Assembly: GCA_018649885.1 (NCBI GenBank)
Contig: JABIHA010000121.1
Location: 1 to 64,000 of the forward strand
DNA: 64,000 nt
Reading direction: 5' to 3'
DNA from: Bacteriovoracaceae bacterium
Lineage (GTDB): Bacteria > Bdellovibrionota > Bacteriovoracia > Bacteriovoracales > Bacteriovoracaceae
The stretch's first letter is position 1, and the number at the start of each line of letters is the position of its first letter. Below, piece after piece: positions 42,693 to 51,765 of this stretch. The notes beneath the pieces are model-generated. The model was not told the DNA's origin. It made no database searches and saw nothing but the letters and a program-made list of their open reading frames with translations. The translations under genes were made by a program, and so were the position numbers.

Positions 42693-43316
42693 ATGGTCGC
42701 ATTTATAGTAGGAATTATTACTGGATTTTTTATGTGTATCCCTGTTGGTCCTTTAACTGTTTTAACAGTCAATACAAAGCTTAGAAGCGGAACCCTTCCT
42801 GCTTTTTTAATCGCGCTGGGCGGATCCCTGATGGATCTAACATATTTTTTAGTGATTATGGCGGGTCTTTCTTTTATCGACTTTGATCCCAAAGTGGTCA
42901 GTATTTTAAAAAGTGGTGGAATCGTTCTGATTCTTGTTTTAGGTATTAAAGAGTTGTTCGCAAAACCCAATATGAAAGAGCCCGAAAGCAAAAAGATATC
43001 AGGGGCCAATTACGGCGGGTTTCTGCTACTAGGAATAGTCATCTATGTTTCAAACCCTACACTCATTGTAACAATGTCTGGGCTTGGCGCCTTTCTTAAA
43101 AGTCTGGCACTCTTTGATGATATTTTTATCAACAATGTTTTCCTTTCTGTTGGTGTCGCCATTGGCTCCGCCAGCTGGTTTTTATTTGTCATCACACTAG
43201 TGGGCAAATACGAAGAGGTGATCAAACAAAGATTTCTTCCCATTTTTAATAAGGCCTGCGGGGCAATGATGGTTTCATTTTCAATCTATATGGGGATTAA
43301 GCTGACAATGGTGTGA
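42693..43316 (+). CDS. LysE/RhtB-family exporter
   Basis: 207 residues, the usual LysE size, with six hydrophobic segments. The start (FIVGIITGFFMCIPVGPLTVLTVNTKLRSG) is the family signature (G...PGP...v..s...G), here with PVGP. GGSLMDLTYFLVI and FLLLGIVIYVSNPTLIV follow. It probably exports an amino acid or related solute; the short gap to neighbours gives no substrate hint. AAGGA precedes the ATG. Inner membrane. Confidence 0.85.
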   Translation: MVAFIVGIITGFFMCIPVGPLTVLTVNTKLRSGTLPAFLIALGGSLMDLTYFLVIMAGLSFIDFDPKVVSILKSGGIVLILVLGIKELFAKPNMKEPESKKISGANYGGFLLLGIVIYVSNPTLIVTMSGLGAFLKSLALFDDIFINNVFLSVGVAIGSASWFLFVITLVGKYEEVIKQRFLPIFNKACGAMMVSFSIYMGIKLTMV

Positions 43317-43424
43317 TTATGACACCACTGCAGAAATATAAGTTGTAAAAATTTCGAACATGCGCACTGAATCACAAGCAAATGATAAGCTCCCCCTCAT
43401 CTTGGGAAGTCATACGGAGGCAAA

Positions 43425-44252
43425 ATGAAAACCATACTATCACTGCTTTTAGCAGTTTCTTTTATTTCAACAAGCTACGCCAGTAGCAAAAGCTGTACAA
43501 GGGCATTTGAAGATGCTGCTTTTGATCGGGAGACCGGTGCAAGAGTTGCCGTCGTTGCGGGAGCCATAGCTGTCGCTATAGCTGCAACTGTGGCCGTGGC
43601 CGTTGCTGTAAGTGACGATGATGATGATAATAGAAGTAGCTCACACGTAGATGTTTATACCCCTCCAGTACACGTACAACCAAATCATGGTCACCATACG
43701 ACCCATCACGTAGAGCACCACTATGTTGAAACTCATACCTATCACAATTACTATTATAGTGATGATTACTACTCTCATGAATACTACTCTCACAGACACT
43801 ATCACAGACACTATCACCAAAGTTACGGAGTTTACTATGTGGATTCACGAGACAGTGATGACAGATGGTTTGGAAATAATGCTTTTGATAAAGTTCTTAA
43901 GGCCTACAATGATGCCAAAGTATGGAAAAACTCAGATGCTGATTTTCCATCAACAGCTTACTTAAATGAACTCAATAAAAAAGTTGCCAGAAGAGTAAAA
44001 GGACTTGCAAGGAGACAAGGTCTCACTCAAATAGTTCCAGGTATTATGAGAAATGCTGAGTTAAAGAAAAAAGACCGTAGGGTTGTGAGAAATGCACTTA
44101 TCAAAGGAATGGAAGACACTAAGGCAACAGGTTATTGCAGTCGTGGTAGGTACCAGAATAAGGCCTTAAAAAGAGTTCAAGTTATTAAAAGACTCGCTCA
44201 GGCCGTATTAACTAAAAGGCAGACACATACTATGACACTTCAGCCGGAATAG
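43425..44252 (+). CDS. Secreted His/Tyr-rich protein
   Basis: 275 residues; signal peptide ends TSYAS; RBS GGAGG. A hydrophobic Ala/Val stretch (VVAGAIAVAIAATVAVAVAV) could be a second membrane segment, then an Asp run. Residues about 75-140 are His/Tyr-rich (HGHHTTHHVEHHYVETH; SHRHYHRHYHQSYG). The C-terminal 120 residues are basic and helical. His/Tyr clusters suggest metal or haem binding, or surface adhesion. A terminator follows at 44288. No family recognised. Confidence 0.65.
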   Translation: MKTILSLLLAVSFISTSYASSKSCTRAFEDAAFDRETGARVAVVAGAIAVAIAATVAVAVAVSDDDDDNRSSSHVDVYTPPVHVQPNHGHHTTHHVEHHYVETHTYHNYYYSDDYYSHEYYSHRHYHRHYHQSYGVYYVDSRDSDDRWFGNNAFDKVLKAYNDAKVWKNSDADFPSTAYLNELNKKVARRVKGLARRQGLTQIVPGIMRNAELKKKDRRVVRNALIKGMEDTKATGYCSRGRYQNKALKRVQVIKRLAQAVLTKRQTHTMTLQPE

Positions 44253-44287
44253 TTGGCCTTGATAGTACAACTTAAGAATTAATTTAT

Positions 44288-44317
44288 AGGGACTATAGAG
44301 CTATAGTCCCTTTTTTT
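44288..44317 (+). terminator. Rho-independent terminator
   Basis: AGGGACTATAG-AG-CTATAGTCCCT followed by TTTTTT, 36 bp past the His/Tyr-rich gene. Confidence 0.9.
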
Positions 44318-44410
44318 CACAAAATATGAAACACAAAGATTACACTCCCCACGCAATTTTCTAAGTTCTTACCTATAATCCACTTTCGGGATCCAGTAGG
44401 AGAGAGTTAA

Positions 44411-45493
44411 ATGATAATAAGATTGCTACTAGTATACACAGTGAGTGCATTCATTGTAGCTTTCGCACAAGTTAATCCCATTCATCATGGGCTTAAGAAA
44501 ATCCTGGTCGATTACCAACTGCCAGGAATAGGTGTTGCAACCATAACCCCTCAAAATCCACTGCAGATTGAAGTGGCAGGCCTTAGAAGAGCAGATCATC
44601 CAGCCACTATTAAATCAAATGATCTTTTTAATTTGGCCTCTTGTACCAAATCCATGACAGCAACCCTCGCTGCAATAATAGTAGAAAGTGGGCTGATAAG
44701 TTGGAAAACAACACTTGGAGAACTCTACCCCCTTTCGCATCCAAATTTAAGAAACGTTACACTTGAGATGATCTTGGCCCACCGAGGAGGAATTCTTCGC
44801 TCACCTACTTCCATTAAAAAGGGAAAATTTTGGAAAAAAATTAAAAATAAGAGATTAACGACAAAGGCCTCTAGAGACTTGCTTGTTAAAAAAATTCTGA
44901 AGTCAAAACCAAGCCTGACTCCAGGCTCCACTTTTAGCTACAGTAATATTGGATACGCAGTAGTTGCCCACATGCTAGAAACAGTCACAGAAAGTAGCTA
45001 TGAAAATTTAATGAGAGAAAAGATTTTCTCTCCTCTTGGCATGAATAAGTGCATATTTGGTCAACCCGCACATAAGGAAAACAGTAAAAACCCTCTACAG
45101 CCTTGGGGTCATAGACATAAAAAAGGGATAAGCGTTGTAAGCGAAAATCCCAATAGTGCAGGAAAAGGCCCTAAGCCGTTAAACTCTGCTGGAGGAGTCA
45201 GCTGCAGCCTTAAAGATTGGGCCAAATATGCACAAGTCCATCAAGAAAAAAATAGGCTACTACAAAAGAGATCCTTCAAAAAACTCCATTCAAACTATCC
45301 AGGACAAAATTATACATACGGCGGATGGTATAAAACTCAGAACACACTTAGGCATACAGGGGCCCAAAAATCTAATTATTCTGCTGTCTCCATTAATTTA
45401 AAAAAACATTCTATAAAGCTATTTGTAACTAACTGGCGAGGAAAGAACGCCAAACAAATCGTCAAAGAAATCTATGATCTCCTCGACTTGTAA
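44411..45493 (+). CDS. Serine beta-lactamase-fold hydrolase (class C / EstB-like)
   Basis: 360 residues; RBS AGGAGAG; signal peptide of about 19 residues (VSAFIVAFA). The S-x-x-K motif is SCTK (Ser77, Lys80), the tyrosine motif is YSN (Tyr177), and the third motif is HTG (RHTGA). These are as in beta-lactamase-related peptidases and esterases rather than true resistance enzymes. The N-terminal HHGLKKILVDYQLPGIGVATI is typical. A periplasmic D-amino-peptidase or esterase role is likely. Confidence 0.83.
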   Translation: MIIRLLLVYTVSAFIVAFAQVNPIHHGLKKILVDYQLPGIGVATITPQNPLQIEVAGLRRADHPATIKSNDLFNLASCTKSMTATLAAIIVESGLISWKTTLGELYPLSHPNLRNVTLEMILAHRGGILRSPTSIKKGKFWKKIKNKRLTTKASRDLLVKKILKSKPSLTPGSTFSYSNIGYAVVAHMLETVTESSYENLMREKIFSPLGMNKCIFGQPAHKENSKNPLQPWGHRHKKGISVVSENPNSAGKGPKPLNSAGGVSCSLKDWAKYAQVHQEKNRLLQKRSFKKLHSNYPGQNYTYGGWYKTQNTLRHTGAQKSNYSAVSINLKKHSIKLFVTNWRGKNAKQIVKEIYDLLDL

Positions 45494-45508
45494 ACCTATG
45501 CTTTGAAA

Positions 45509-45658
45509 CTATTGGGGATTATTGTTTTGGTAGCACTTTTTCACATAGTACTTATACTGCTCTTTTACATCTTTAAAACCCTGTGTCTCTGTGGCCTCCC
45601 AAGAGGTGGCAAAATAAATTGGTTTTGAAGTGTTTTTGATGGCGTCAAAATGAATTTG
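45509..45658 (-). pseudogene. C-terminal remnant of a protein-coding gene
   Basis: A 50-codon open frame with no start codon, closed upstream by TGA and ending in TAG. The translation is protein-like: NTSKPIYFATSWEATETQG, FKDVKEQYKYYVKKCYQ. It uses GCC-Ala codons as the neighbouring genes do. Best explained as the surviving 3' end of a deleted gene. The parent family is not recognised. Confidence 0.4.
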
Positions 45659-45716
45659 TCAGTTATGTGATATTAGTGGGCCAAAACAGAGTCAATCCCT
45701 GCTGGCCCGTGAAAAA

Positions 45717-46121
45717 TTATCGCGATGTGTACTTAACCATTCCTTTTGATGTGAATAATTTAAGTGTGTAGACTTTTCCTTCAGGAGTTGGCTGGCTACC
45801 AAAAATATAGTGTGTGTCTTTGCCTACTTTTGCGTAATATTCTTTTAAATCACCATTGCCTACACTCTTGAAAATAAAACCTTTTTGCAAACCAATATGA
45901 GGAGCTCTTCCAAATGGGCAAAGAGAAAAATCTTCGTTTTCCTGAATCGTAACTTTAAGCTCCGTGCCTTGAGAATCATTTAAATTTACTTGTAAGTAAG
46001 TCTCACAGCTAACCGGTGTAGCTGAACTGTATAAATCTATTGACTCTCCAAAGGCCCAACTTTTAGCTGACACCATTAAAAGTGCTGCTGAAAGGACCAT
46101 GGTAAAAACTGATATCTTCAT
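45717..46121 (-). CDS. Small secreted protein of unknown function
   Basis: 134 residues from ATG 46121 (AAGGGG 7-9 nt upstream). Signal peptide ends AKSWA. Mature part: SCETYLQVNLND, a Gln/Glu strand, LCPFGRAPHIGLQKGF and KVYTLKLFTSKGMVKY. Two Cys residues probably form a disulfide. Beta-sandwich-like. No family recognised. Confidence 0.6.
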   Translation of the reverse strand: MKISVFTMVLSAALLMVSAKSWAFGESIDLYSSATPVSCETYLQVNLNDSQGTELKVTIQENEDFSLCPFGRAPHIGLQKGFIFKSVGNGDLKEYYAKVGKDTHYIFGSQPTPEGKVYTLKLFTSKGMVKYTSR

Positions 46122-46294
46122 AATCTTACCCCTTGTGTTGATTACACCATGGCCTTGTTCTACCACTCGCGCCCTGAAAATCAAGTTTTGAACTCCAACA
46201 TTTTCTTACTGAAAACTCATATATTTTCTACTCATATGCAGTGCTACTGGGAGCAAAATGCACCACGCTTTTTACTGATAAACATCAAGGATAT

Positions 46295-47299
46295 TTAGAG
46301 GATTTTTTTTAGAATTTTAACAGTGGCCTTGGCATAGGGTATTGCCCTAGCAAAAAGTCTTGGATTATCATATCTTGTGTAAAACCACTGTACTGCCATA
46401 AGCCTACGAGCGTGACCCAAATCGGTGATGGCATTAATATCTTTTTGGCCCAAGCTAGAGCATGAGTCATAGCTATTAAGAAATATTTCATTAAGTGCCT
46501 GATAGCTTTTCTTTGTGATACTTTTGTTATCTACGAAATGAGATAGCGACATACTTGTTACGGCCAAATCGTACATGTGAAAGCCGTATCCACAGTCGTC
46601 AAAATCAATGGGACAAATCTGTCCTTGGTTTTGAAATAGATTTCCAAAATGGAGATCTGCATGAATCATCGATAATTTGTGGGGATTTTTTTTCTGATAG
46701 TTATTTAGTTTATGGTAAATTAATTTTTGGCCCCTAGTGATGATTTCTTGCTCCCTTGTACTCAAACCATCAAGACCTTTAAGAGGGCCCATAAAAGGAT
46801 TTTTCCCAACAAGTCCCTCGGCATCCCAGTAGTGCCTTTTCTTTACAGAAAATTTAGAAGCATCTTTATGAAGATCAGCAAGTAATTCAGCTATTAGTTT
46901 GAGGTGCCTTCCTCCAACCGAGCGAGAAATTCTTCTACCTTCTACCCATTTGAGTAATGTCATATTTCGAAGTTCACCAGAAATTGGAAGCTTTCTTGAT
47001 ACAACAAGTTCAGAAGATTTACTTTTTAGAGGGATAGGAGAAGTGATAGATGTTTTCTGACTAAGCCGAGTTAGCCATTTAAGTTCCTCACCAATGGCCT
47101 GTTTGCTGTGGTATCCATTTCGGTGAATTCTTAAGAGGTATTTTTGTTTTTTTGAATCAACAATCTTATAGGTTGTATTTTCACCGTGTTGAATAAAATT
47201 AACTGATTCAACCTTAATGGGATAGGCCGTGAGGCAGGAATTTGCAAGCTCCCTCAGGTGCCGTAATTGAGAAAGATAGCCCAGTTTTCCAAAATTCAA
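46295..47299 (-). CDS. APH/choline-kinase-fold phosphotransferase
   Basis: 334 residues with a TTG start (GGAG 9 nt upstream). The eukaryotic-like kinase fold is seen as QHGENTTYKI and YLLRIHRNGYH (ATP lobe). The catalytic loop is MIHADLHFGNLF (Asp, Asn) and the metal Asp IDFDDCGYGFHMYDLA. This spacing is that of the SrkA (YihE) and homoserine-kinase-type II group. It may phosphorylate a small metabolite or protein; the substrate is open. Confidence 0.8.
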   Translation of the reverse strand: MNFGKLGYLSQLRHLRELANSCLTAYPIKVESVNFIQHGENTTYKIVDSKKQKYLLRIHRNGYHSKQAIGEELKWLTRLSQKTSITSPIPLKSKSSELVVSRKLPISGELRNMTLLKWVEGRRISRSVGGRHLKLIAELLADLHKDASKFSVKKRHYWDAEGLVGKNPFMGPLKGLDGLSTREQEIITRGQKLIYHKLNNYQKKNPHKLSMIHADLHFGNLFQNQGQICPIDFDDCGYGFHMYDLAVTSMSLSHFVDNKSITKKSYQALNEIFLNSYDSCSSLGQKDINAITDLGHARRLMAVQWFYTRYDNPRLFARAIPYAKATVKILKKIL

Positions 47300-47329
47300 G
47301 TTTTACATCTCCAAAATTAATCCACAATT

Positions 47330-47854
47330 GTGAAATCTTACTATATAATTTTATGTATGTATTTTAAAGCTAGGTGGGGGAATGCCCTCAAGGCCATTTC
47401 AATTTTTTGCACCCTGGTATTATTATCAGTTCCCATAATTGTCTATGTCGCTCAGTCTGCTCAAATAAATGCTACCACTACTGCTGTATCATTACTCAGC
47501 ATTAGTGCACTTATCGGCTGCATCCCTTTTTCTGTCAGGGGTTATAGAGTCGAAACAAATGAGTTGGTCATTTTGCGAACATTTCATAGAGATTTTATTC
47601 CAATTGGTGAAATCACTTCCATTGAAAAAATAGAGCGGTTGCCAAAGTTTACACTTAGAGTTTTTGGAAATGGAGGTCTCTTTTCTTTTTCTGGAAATTA
47701 CTGGTCAAAAGGTATTGGTCACTTTAAGGCCTATGTTACAAACTTTGATAACCTTGTGATGGTTACTGCTGCTCAGAAAAAGATGTTAATCTCTCCCGAC
47801 CAACCTGATGAGTTGATCGCCCAGGTTCAAAAAGAGATGCCCAGCAATTGTTAA
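47330..47854 (+). CDS. Membrane protein with a bacterial-PH-like domain
   Basis: 174 residues. Two hydrophobic segments at about 18-40 and 50-70 are followed by a beta-rich domain (YRVETNELVILRTFHRDFIPIGEITSIEKIERLP). The GNGGLFSFSGNYWSKGIG motif resembles bPH-domain proteins, which usually sit on the cytoplasmic side. GTG start with no obvious ribosome-binding site. Its stop overlaps the opposing acyltransferase gene by 4 bp. Confidence 0.6.
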   Translation: MKSYYIILCMYFKARWGNALKAISIFCTLVLLSVPIIVYVAQSAQINATTTAVSLLSISALIGCIPFSVRGYRVETNELVILRTFHRDFIPIGEITSIEKIERLPKFTLRVFGNGGLFSFSGNYWSKGIGHFKAYVTNFDNLVMVTAAQKKMLISPDQPDELIAQVQKEMPSNC

Positions 47855-48684
47855 GGCCTATTTTTTTGCTCAGAGACCAATTGGTCCAATTTGGATTGCA
47901 TGGTATTCAGGACTCTTTCATGACACAGACTTACGTACTGCTCATCTTTAGCGGCTTCTTTACCTGTTCTTTCAAAAATAATGGGGTTAAGCACTTCGAT
48001 CGTAATCTTTGTCGGCATAGGAAAGTGAGGAGGAGGAGGCCCAAAGGTTAAACCCCAGGGGAGACTCAAAGTGATAGGCCACACCTTTATTCTTAAATAT
48101 TTATCTAGCTTAAAAAACTTAGCAATAGATTTGCCATCGTTTAAAACTAAAAATGTGGTGTGGGCCCCAGCACTGACTACAGGAATAATGGGTACACCGT
48201 GGTTTAAAGCTAGACGAATATAGCCCATTCGACCGCCAAAGATCACCCGGTTTCTCTCTTTGTATGACCTCATGGCATCCATGTCTCCACCAGGGTAGAC
48301 GATCACATTTTTTCCATTTTCAAATAGTATCTTGGCATTTTCGTGGCTGGCCCTAATGGCGCCAAGTGGAACGGCCAAATGGTGAAGAATGGGAATGGAG
48401 ATGGCAGTAGTATGGGCCAAACCATAGGGAAGCTTTTCTAGCCCAAATTTATCAATAACCGCTGCGCCAAAAATAAAAGAATCTGGAGTCAGCATTCCTG
48501 AATTATGATTACCTACAAATAAAGATGAGTCTTTAGGAATATTGTCTAACCCCCTAACCTCTGGTTTGAAAAACTTATCCATGAAAGGTCTTATTTTAAT
48601 TAATAATTTGTGGATAAACTCAGGGTCTCTATTTTCAATGGAATCAATGTCGTATTTTAATTTTACTAAGTTTTTTATTTTCAA
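47851..48684 (-). CDS. PlsC-like acyltransferase
   Basis: 277 residues; TTG start 4 bp after the previous gene's stop. The acyltransferase block I is GNHNSGMLTPD (His-Asp pair with the longer spacing of the hemolysin/DGAT-like group), block II is LGAIRASHENAKILFENGKNVIVYPGGD (YPGGD is block III-like), and PIIPVVSAGAH is block IV. It transfers acyl groups to a glycerolipid or ornithine-lipid acceptor at the inner membrane. Translationally coupled with the small lipoprotein upstream. Confidence 0.78.
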   Translation of the reverse strand: MKIKNLVKLKYDIDSIENRDPEFIHKLLIKIRPFMDKFFKPEVRGLDNIPKDSSLFVGNHNSGMLTPDSFIFGAAVIDKFGLEKLPYGLAHTTAISIPILHHLAVPLGAIRASHENAKILFENGKNVIVYPGGDMDAMRSYKERNRVIFGGRMGYIRLALNHGVPIIPVVSAGAHTTFLVLNDGKSIAKFFKLDKYLRIKVWPITLSLPWGLTFGPPPPHFPMPTKITIEVLNPIIFERTGKEAAKDEQYVSLCHERVLNTMQSKLDQLVSEQKNRP

Positions 48685-48688
48685 CTAT

Positions 48689-48985
48689 CTACTCACAGGT
48701 TCCAATCATAATAACACTTCCAAATTTTCCCCTGGCAAAAAATCCTTTTCGCCTGTGAACCTGTTGGTATTTTGGTTTTTTACAATACTGAGAAACAATT
48801 CGGTGGCAATCTCTCTCATTCATCCGCCCCAATGGCTGATAACCGCCACGCCCGTTTCCTGCTCTCACACTACACTCTTTTGTTTCCTTACCATTTTGAT
48901 CAAATGTTGGTTTTATAGGCTCCTTCTTTTTACTACAACTAATGGGTAGCAGGCAAAAGACCAAAAAAGGAATAAGAGATTTCAT
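48689..48985 (-). CDS. Small lipoprotein
   Basis: 98 residues from ATG 48985. Signal peptide MKSLIPFLVFCLLPISC with a lipobox ISC. The mature part is basic with four further Cys (KECSVRAGNG; RDCHRIVSQYCKK; IMIGTCE) and a Gly/Arg loop. No family recognised. It precedes the acyltransferase by 4 bp, so they are one transcript. Confidence 0.6.
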   Translation of the reverse strand: MKSLIPFLVFCLLPISCSKKKEPIKPTFDQNGKETKECSVRAGNGRGGYQPLGRMNERDCHRIVSQYCKKPKYQQVHRRKGFFARGKFGSVIMIGTCE

Positions 48986-49123
48986 ATACATACTGATATC
49001 ATAACTTAATTTAGTCATTTAGCACCTGTTAAACACACCCATCCTGACTAATTTGCTCTTGTTATTTAAAAATTAACTTCATCTTTGCCGAAAGGTATCC
49101 ATGAGAAAAATAGGGACTAGGTT

Positions 49124-49525
49124 ATGGCACTAAAGGTTAAAGACATAGTGGATTTCAACAACCAAAAAGAGGTTCAGTTTGTTGAATCCAGTGATTCGAT
49201 TCATAGTGTTGCCAAAAAAATGCTGGAGCTCCACATGGGTTTTTTTCTCGTAAAATCTGGTGGTGAATTCATCGGACTGATCTCAGAGCGAGACTTAATC
49301 TACAAGGTTTTGGCCACAGCCACTCCTCCAGAAAAACTCGTTATTTCAGATATTATGACCACAGAAATAGTTTGGGCCAATTCAGCAGATGATTTAAAAT
49401 CAGCATTATCTAAACTTAAGGGAGGCAATTTTCGGCATTTGCCCATAAAGAATGAAAAAAATGAGCCCATAGCAGTCATCTCAGAAAGAGATATTACAAG
49501 CTTTCTCTTAAATCGAATTTCTTAA
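49124..49525 (+). CDS. CBS-domain pair protein
   Basis: 133 residues, essentially two CBS motifs: KVKDIVDFNNQKEVQFVESSD...GFFLVKSGGEFIGLISERDL and VISDIMTTEIVWANSADDLKSALSKL...HLPIKNEKNEPIAVISERDI. CBS pairs (Bateman modules) bind adenine nucleotides. Stand-alone forms regulate partner proteins. Cytosolic. Partner unknown. Confidence 0.88.
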   Translation: MALKVKDIVDFNNQKEVQFVESSDSIHSVAKKMLELHMGFFLVKSGGEFIGLISERDLIYKVLATATPPEKLVISDIMTTEIVWANSADDLKSALSKLKGGNFRHLPIKNEKNEPIAVISERDITSFLLNRIS

Positions 49526-49644
49526 ATCCTAATAAGACTCAGTTTGTCACAATAAGAGATCCAAAATAGAAGGCATTGGCCAATTTTGAGTGGCTAAGAT
49601 GTTAGTTTCATTATATTCTCCATAAAAGAGCGCTAGGAACTTCT

Positions 49645-51585
49645 ATGAGCAGTAACGAAACCAATCCAAAAAGACCAAAACAAGATATCCCCTCAATTTT
49701 GGGAAGAATAAAAAGACCTAAAAAAGCAGTAGTCACTGCTGGTATGCCCTATGCAAATGGGCCACTCCATTTGGGCCACTTAGCGGGCGCATTATTACCA
49801 CCCGATATTTATTCAAGATGGTTAAGAATGTTAATCGGTCCAGAAAATGTCCTCTTTGTCTGTGGTACAGATGACCACGGCTCAACCAGCGAAGTGGCTG
49901 CTTTAAAGGCAGGTAAATCAAACCGAGAATTTATTGACTCAATTCATACGGGCCAAAAAAAGACACTTGAAAGATACCATCTGGGGCTAGATATTTACTC
50001 AGGGACATCAAAAGAAGAAAATTTTGAAGAACATAAACAGTACTGCCAAAACTTTCTAAGAAAACTGCACCACAATCAAATGCTCGATAAAAAGTCGTCC
50101 AACCAGTGGTTTGATCCTGAGCTGAAATTATTTTTACCCGATAGATATGTTCACGGAACCTGTCCCAATGAAAACTGTCAAAGCCCTCGCGCCTATAGTG
50201 ATGAATGCGAAGTCTGCGGCACTCAGTACGATCCTGAAAAATTAATTAATCCCAAAAGTACTATTAGTGACTCTACTCCCGTTTTAAAGGAGACAGATCA
50301 CTGGTGGCTCAATATGTGGAAAGTCAGTGATCAACTCAAGCAGTGGATTGATGGCAAACAAAAAACGTGGAGAAAGGCAGTATTTAGTGAAGTTTCTGGC
50401 ACTGTTGCCCCTTGTATTGTTTTCTCTAATACCCATGAACCAAAATTCAAAGAACTCAGAGAATCACTTCCCAAACACAAAAGTCGATATGCTCCAGGAA
50501 AAAAGGTTGTGGTCCAGTTCAACTCACTTGCCGATCTTGAAACTGGTCGCAAAGCCATCGCAGAGCAAGGCATTGAAAGTGAGCTGATGGATGCTTGGGC
50601 ACACAGATCAATTACAAGAGACGTGTCTTGGGGAATTCCACTTCCGACTGAAAACGATCAAACAATGGAAGGTAAGACCCTCTATGTCTGGCCTGAGTCT
50701 CTCATTGCCCCCATATCATTTACAAAGGCGGCCTTAAAAAAGCAGGGAAAATCTCCTGAACAGTACAAAGATTTTTGGTGTGACCCTGAGGCCAATATTT
50801 ATCAATTTCTAGGGCAAGACAATGTCTTTTTCTATGTGCTAATGCAAGGGGCCTTGTGGATTGGAACCCAAGAGGAAACAAATCGTCTGCCCATAAAAGG
50901 GGAGCTTCAATTAACAGATATCTTTAGCTGCCACCTACTTCAAGTTGATGGTCAAAAGATGAGTAAATCAACAGGAAATTTTTATTCTGGAGACCAGCTA
51001 CTCGACGAGTACGGACATAGTGCTGATCAAATTAGATACTTCTTGGCATTACTCAGCTTACCAGAGAAGCCATCAAACTTTGATTTTGAAGCACTTAAAA
51101 AAAGAAATGATTTCCTGGCCGGTCCTCTCAATGCTGCCTTTGAAAAACCTATTTCAGCATGCCATTCTAAGTTTGGCTCAATTATCCCTTCAGGAAAGTT
51201 AATTGGAAAAACAGAAAAAGAAACACTTAAAATAGTTCAAATGTATGCTCGCTCTATGCCAAAAGCAGAATATTCAACACTTTTATTTGCCATAGAAAAT
51301 TACGCCAGGATTATTAACGGTCTTTTTACTATGTACAAGCCACACGACGATCGTTTCCCGGAAGAGGAAAGAGCAGATGCACTTTACTCCTGCTTTTATA
51401 TTCTAAAAAATCTTATGATTATGCTTCATCCCTTTGTCCCATCGACAATGGATAAGCTGCGCCAAACTCTTAATTTAGATGAAGATATCTTTAGAATAGA
51501 TCAACTTGGTGTTCCGATGCCAGAAAATCATCAAATTAATGAGCAGTTAGAGTACTTTCCGCCAACTAATAAAGAGGAAAGCTAA
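49645..51585 (+). CDS. metG: Methionyl-tRNA synthetase with a central insertion
   Basis: 646 residues. HLGH (42-45) and KMSKS (about 437-441) are the class I motifs; TDDHGSTSE follows. The zinc knob has CPNENC and CEVCG. RSITRDVSWGIPLP is the usual motif before the KMSKS half. Relative to standard MetRS about 60 extra residues (about 253-318, PCIVFSNTHEPKFKE ... QFNSLADLETGRK) sit before this motif. The C-terminal EMAP/Trbp111-like tRNA-binding domain is absent. It charges tRNA-Met for protein synthesis. Confidence 0.92.
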   Translation: MSSNETNPKRPKQDIPSILGRIKRPKKAVVTAGMPYANGPLHLGHLAGALLPPDIYSRWLRMLIGPENVLFVCGTDDHGSTSEVAALKAGKSNREFIDSIHTGQKKTLERYHLGLDIYSGTSKEENFEEHKQYCQNFLRKLHHNQMLDKKSSNQWFDPELKLFLPDRYVHGTCPNENCQSPRAYSDECEVCGTQYDPEKLINPKSTISDSTPVLKETDHWWLNMWKVSDQLKQWIDGKQKTWRKAVFSEVSGTVAPCIVFSNTHEPKFKELRESLPKHKSRYAPGKKVVVQFNSLADLETGRKAIAEQGIESELMDAWAHRSITRDVSWGIPLPTENDQTMEGKTLYVWPESLIAPISFTKAALKKQGKSPEQYKDFWCDPEANIYQFLGQDNVFFYVLMQGALWIGTQEETNRLPIKGELQLTDIFSCHLLQVDGQKMSKSTGNFYSGDQLLDEYGHSADQIRYFLALLSLPEKPSNFDFEALKKRNDFLAGPLNAAFEKPISACHSKFGSIIPSGKLIGKTEKETLKIVQMYARSMPKAEYSTLLFAIENYARIINGLFTMYKPHDDRFPEEERADALYSCFYILKNLMIMLHPFVPSTMDKLRQTLNLDEDIFRIDQLGVPMPENHQINEQLEYFPPTNKEES

Positions 51586-51765
51586 GCTCACTAAGTTCAA
51601 CTAAATACCTTGTGTCTAATTTCGAGATTTTTTTTTACACTTGCTGGAAATTTACAAATTCCTCTTCCGCAATCTATTAAAATCGCATTCAAAAACTGGC
51701 GCTTATCTTGCTTTTAATAAGGGTACCAGGCCAAGGAATGGTCAAAGTTCAAACAAGGATAGTTT

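Noticed and set aside
44411..45493. Antibiotic-resistance beta-lactamase
   Set aside because: SxxK, YSN and HTG are shared by peptidases and esterases; no evidence for resistance.
49541..49644. ECF element before metG (TGTCACA near 49546)
   Set aside because: No CGTA at 15-17 bp; single word only.
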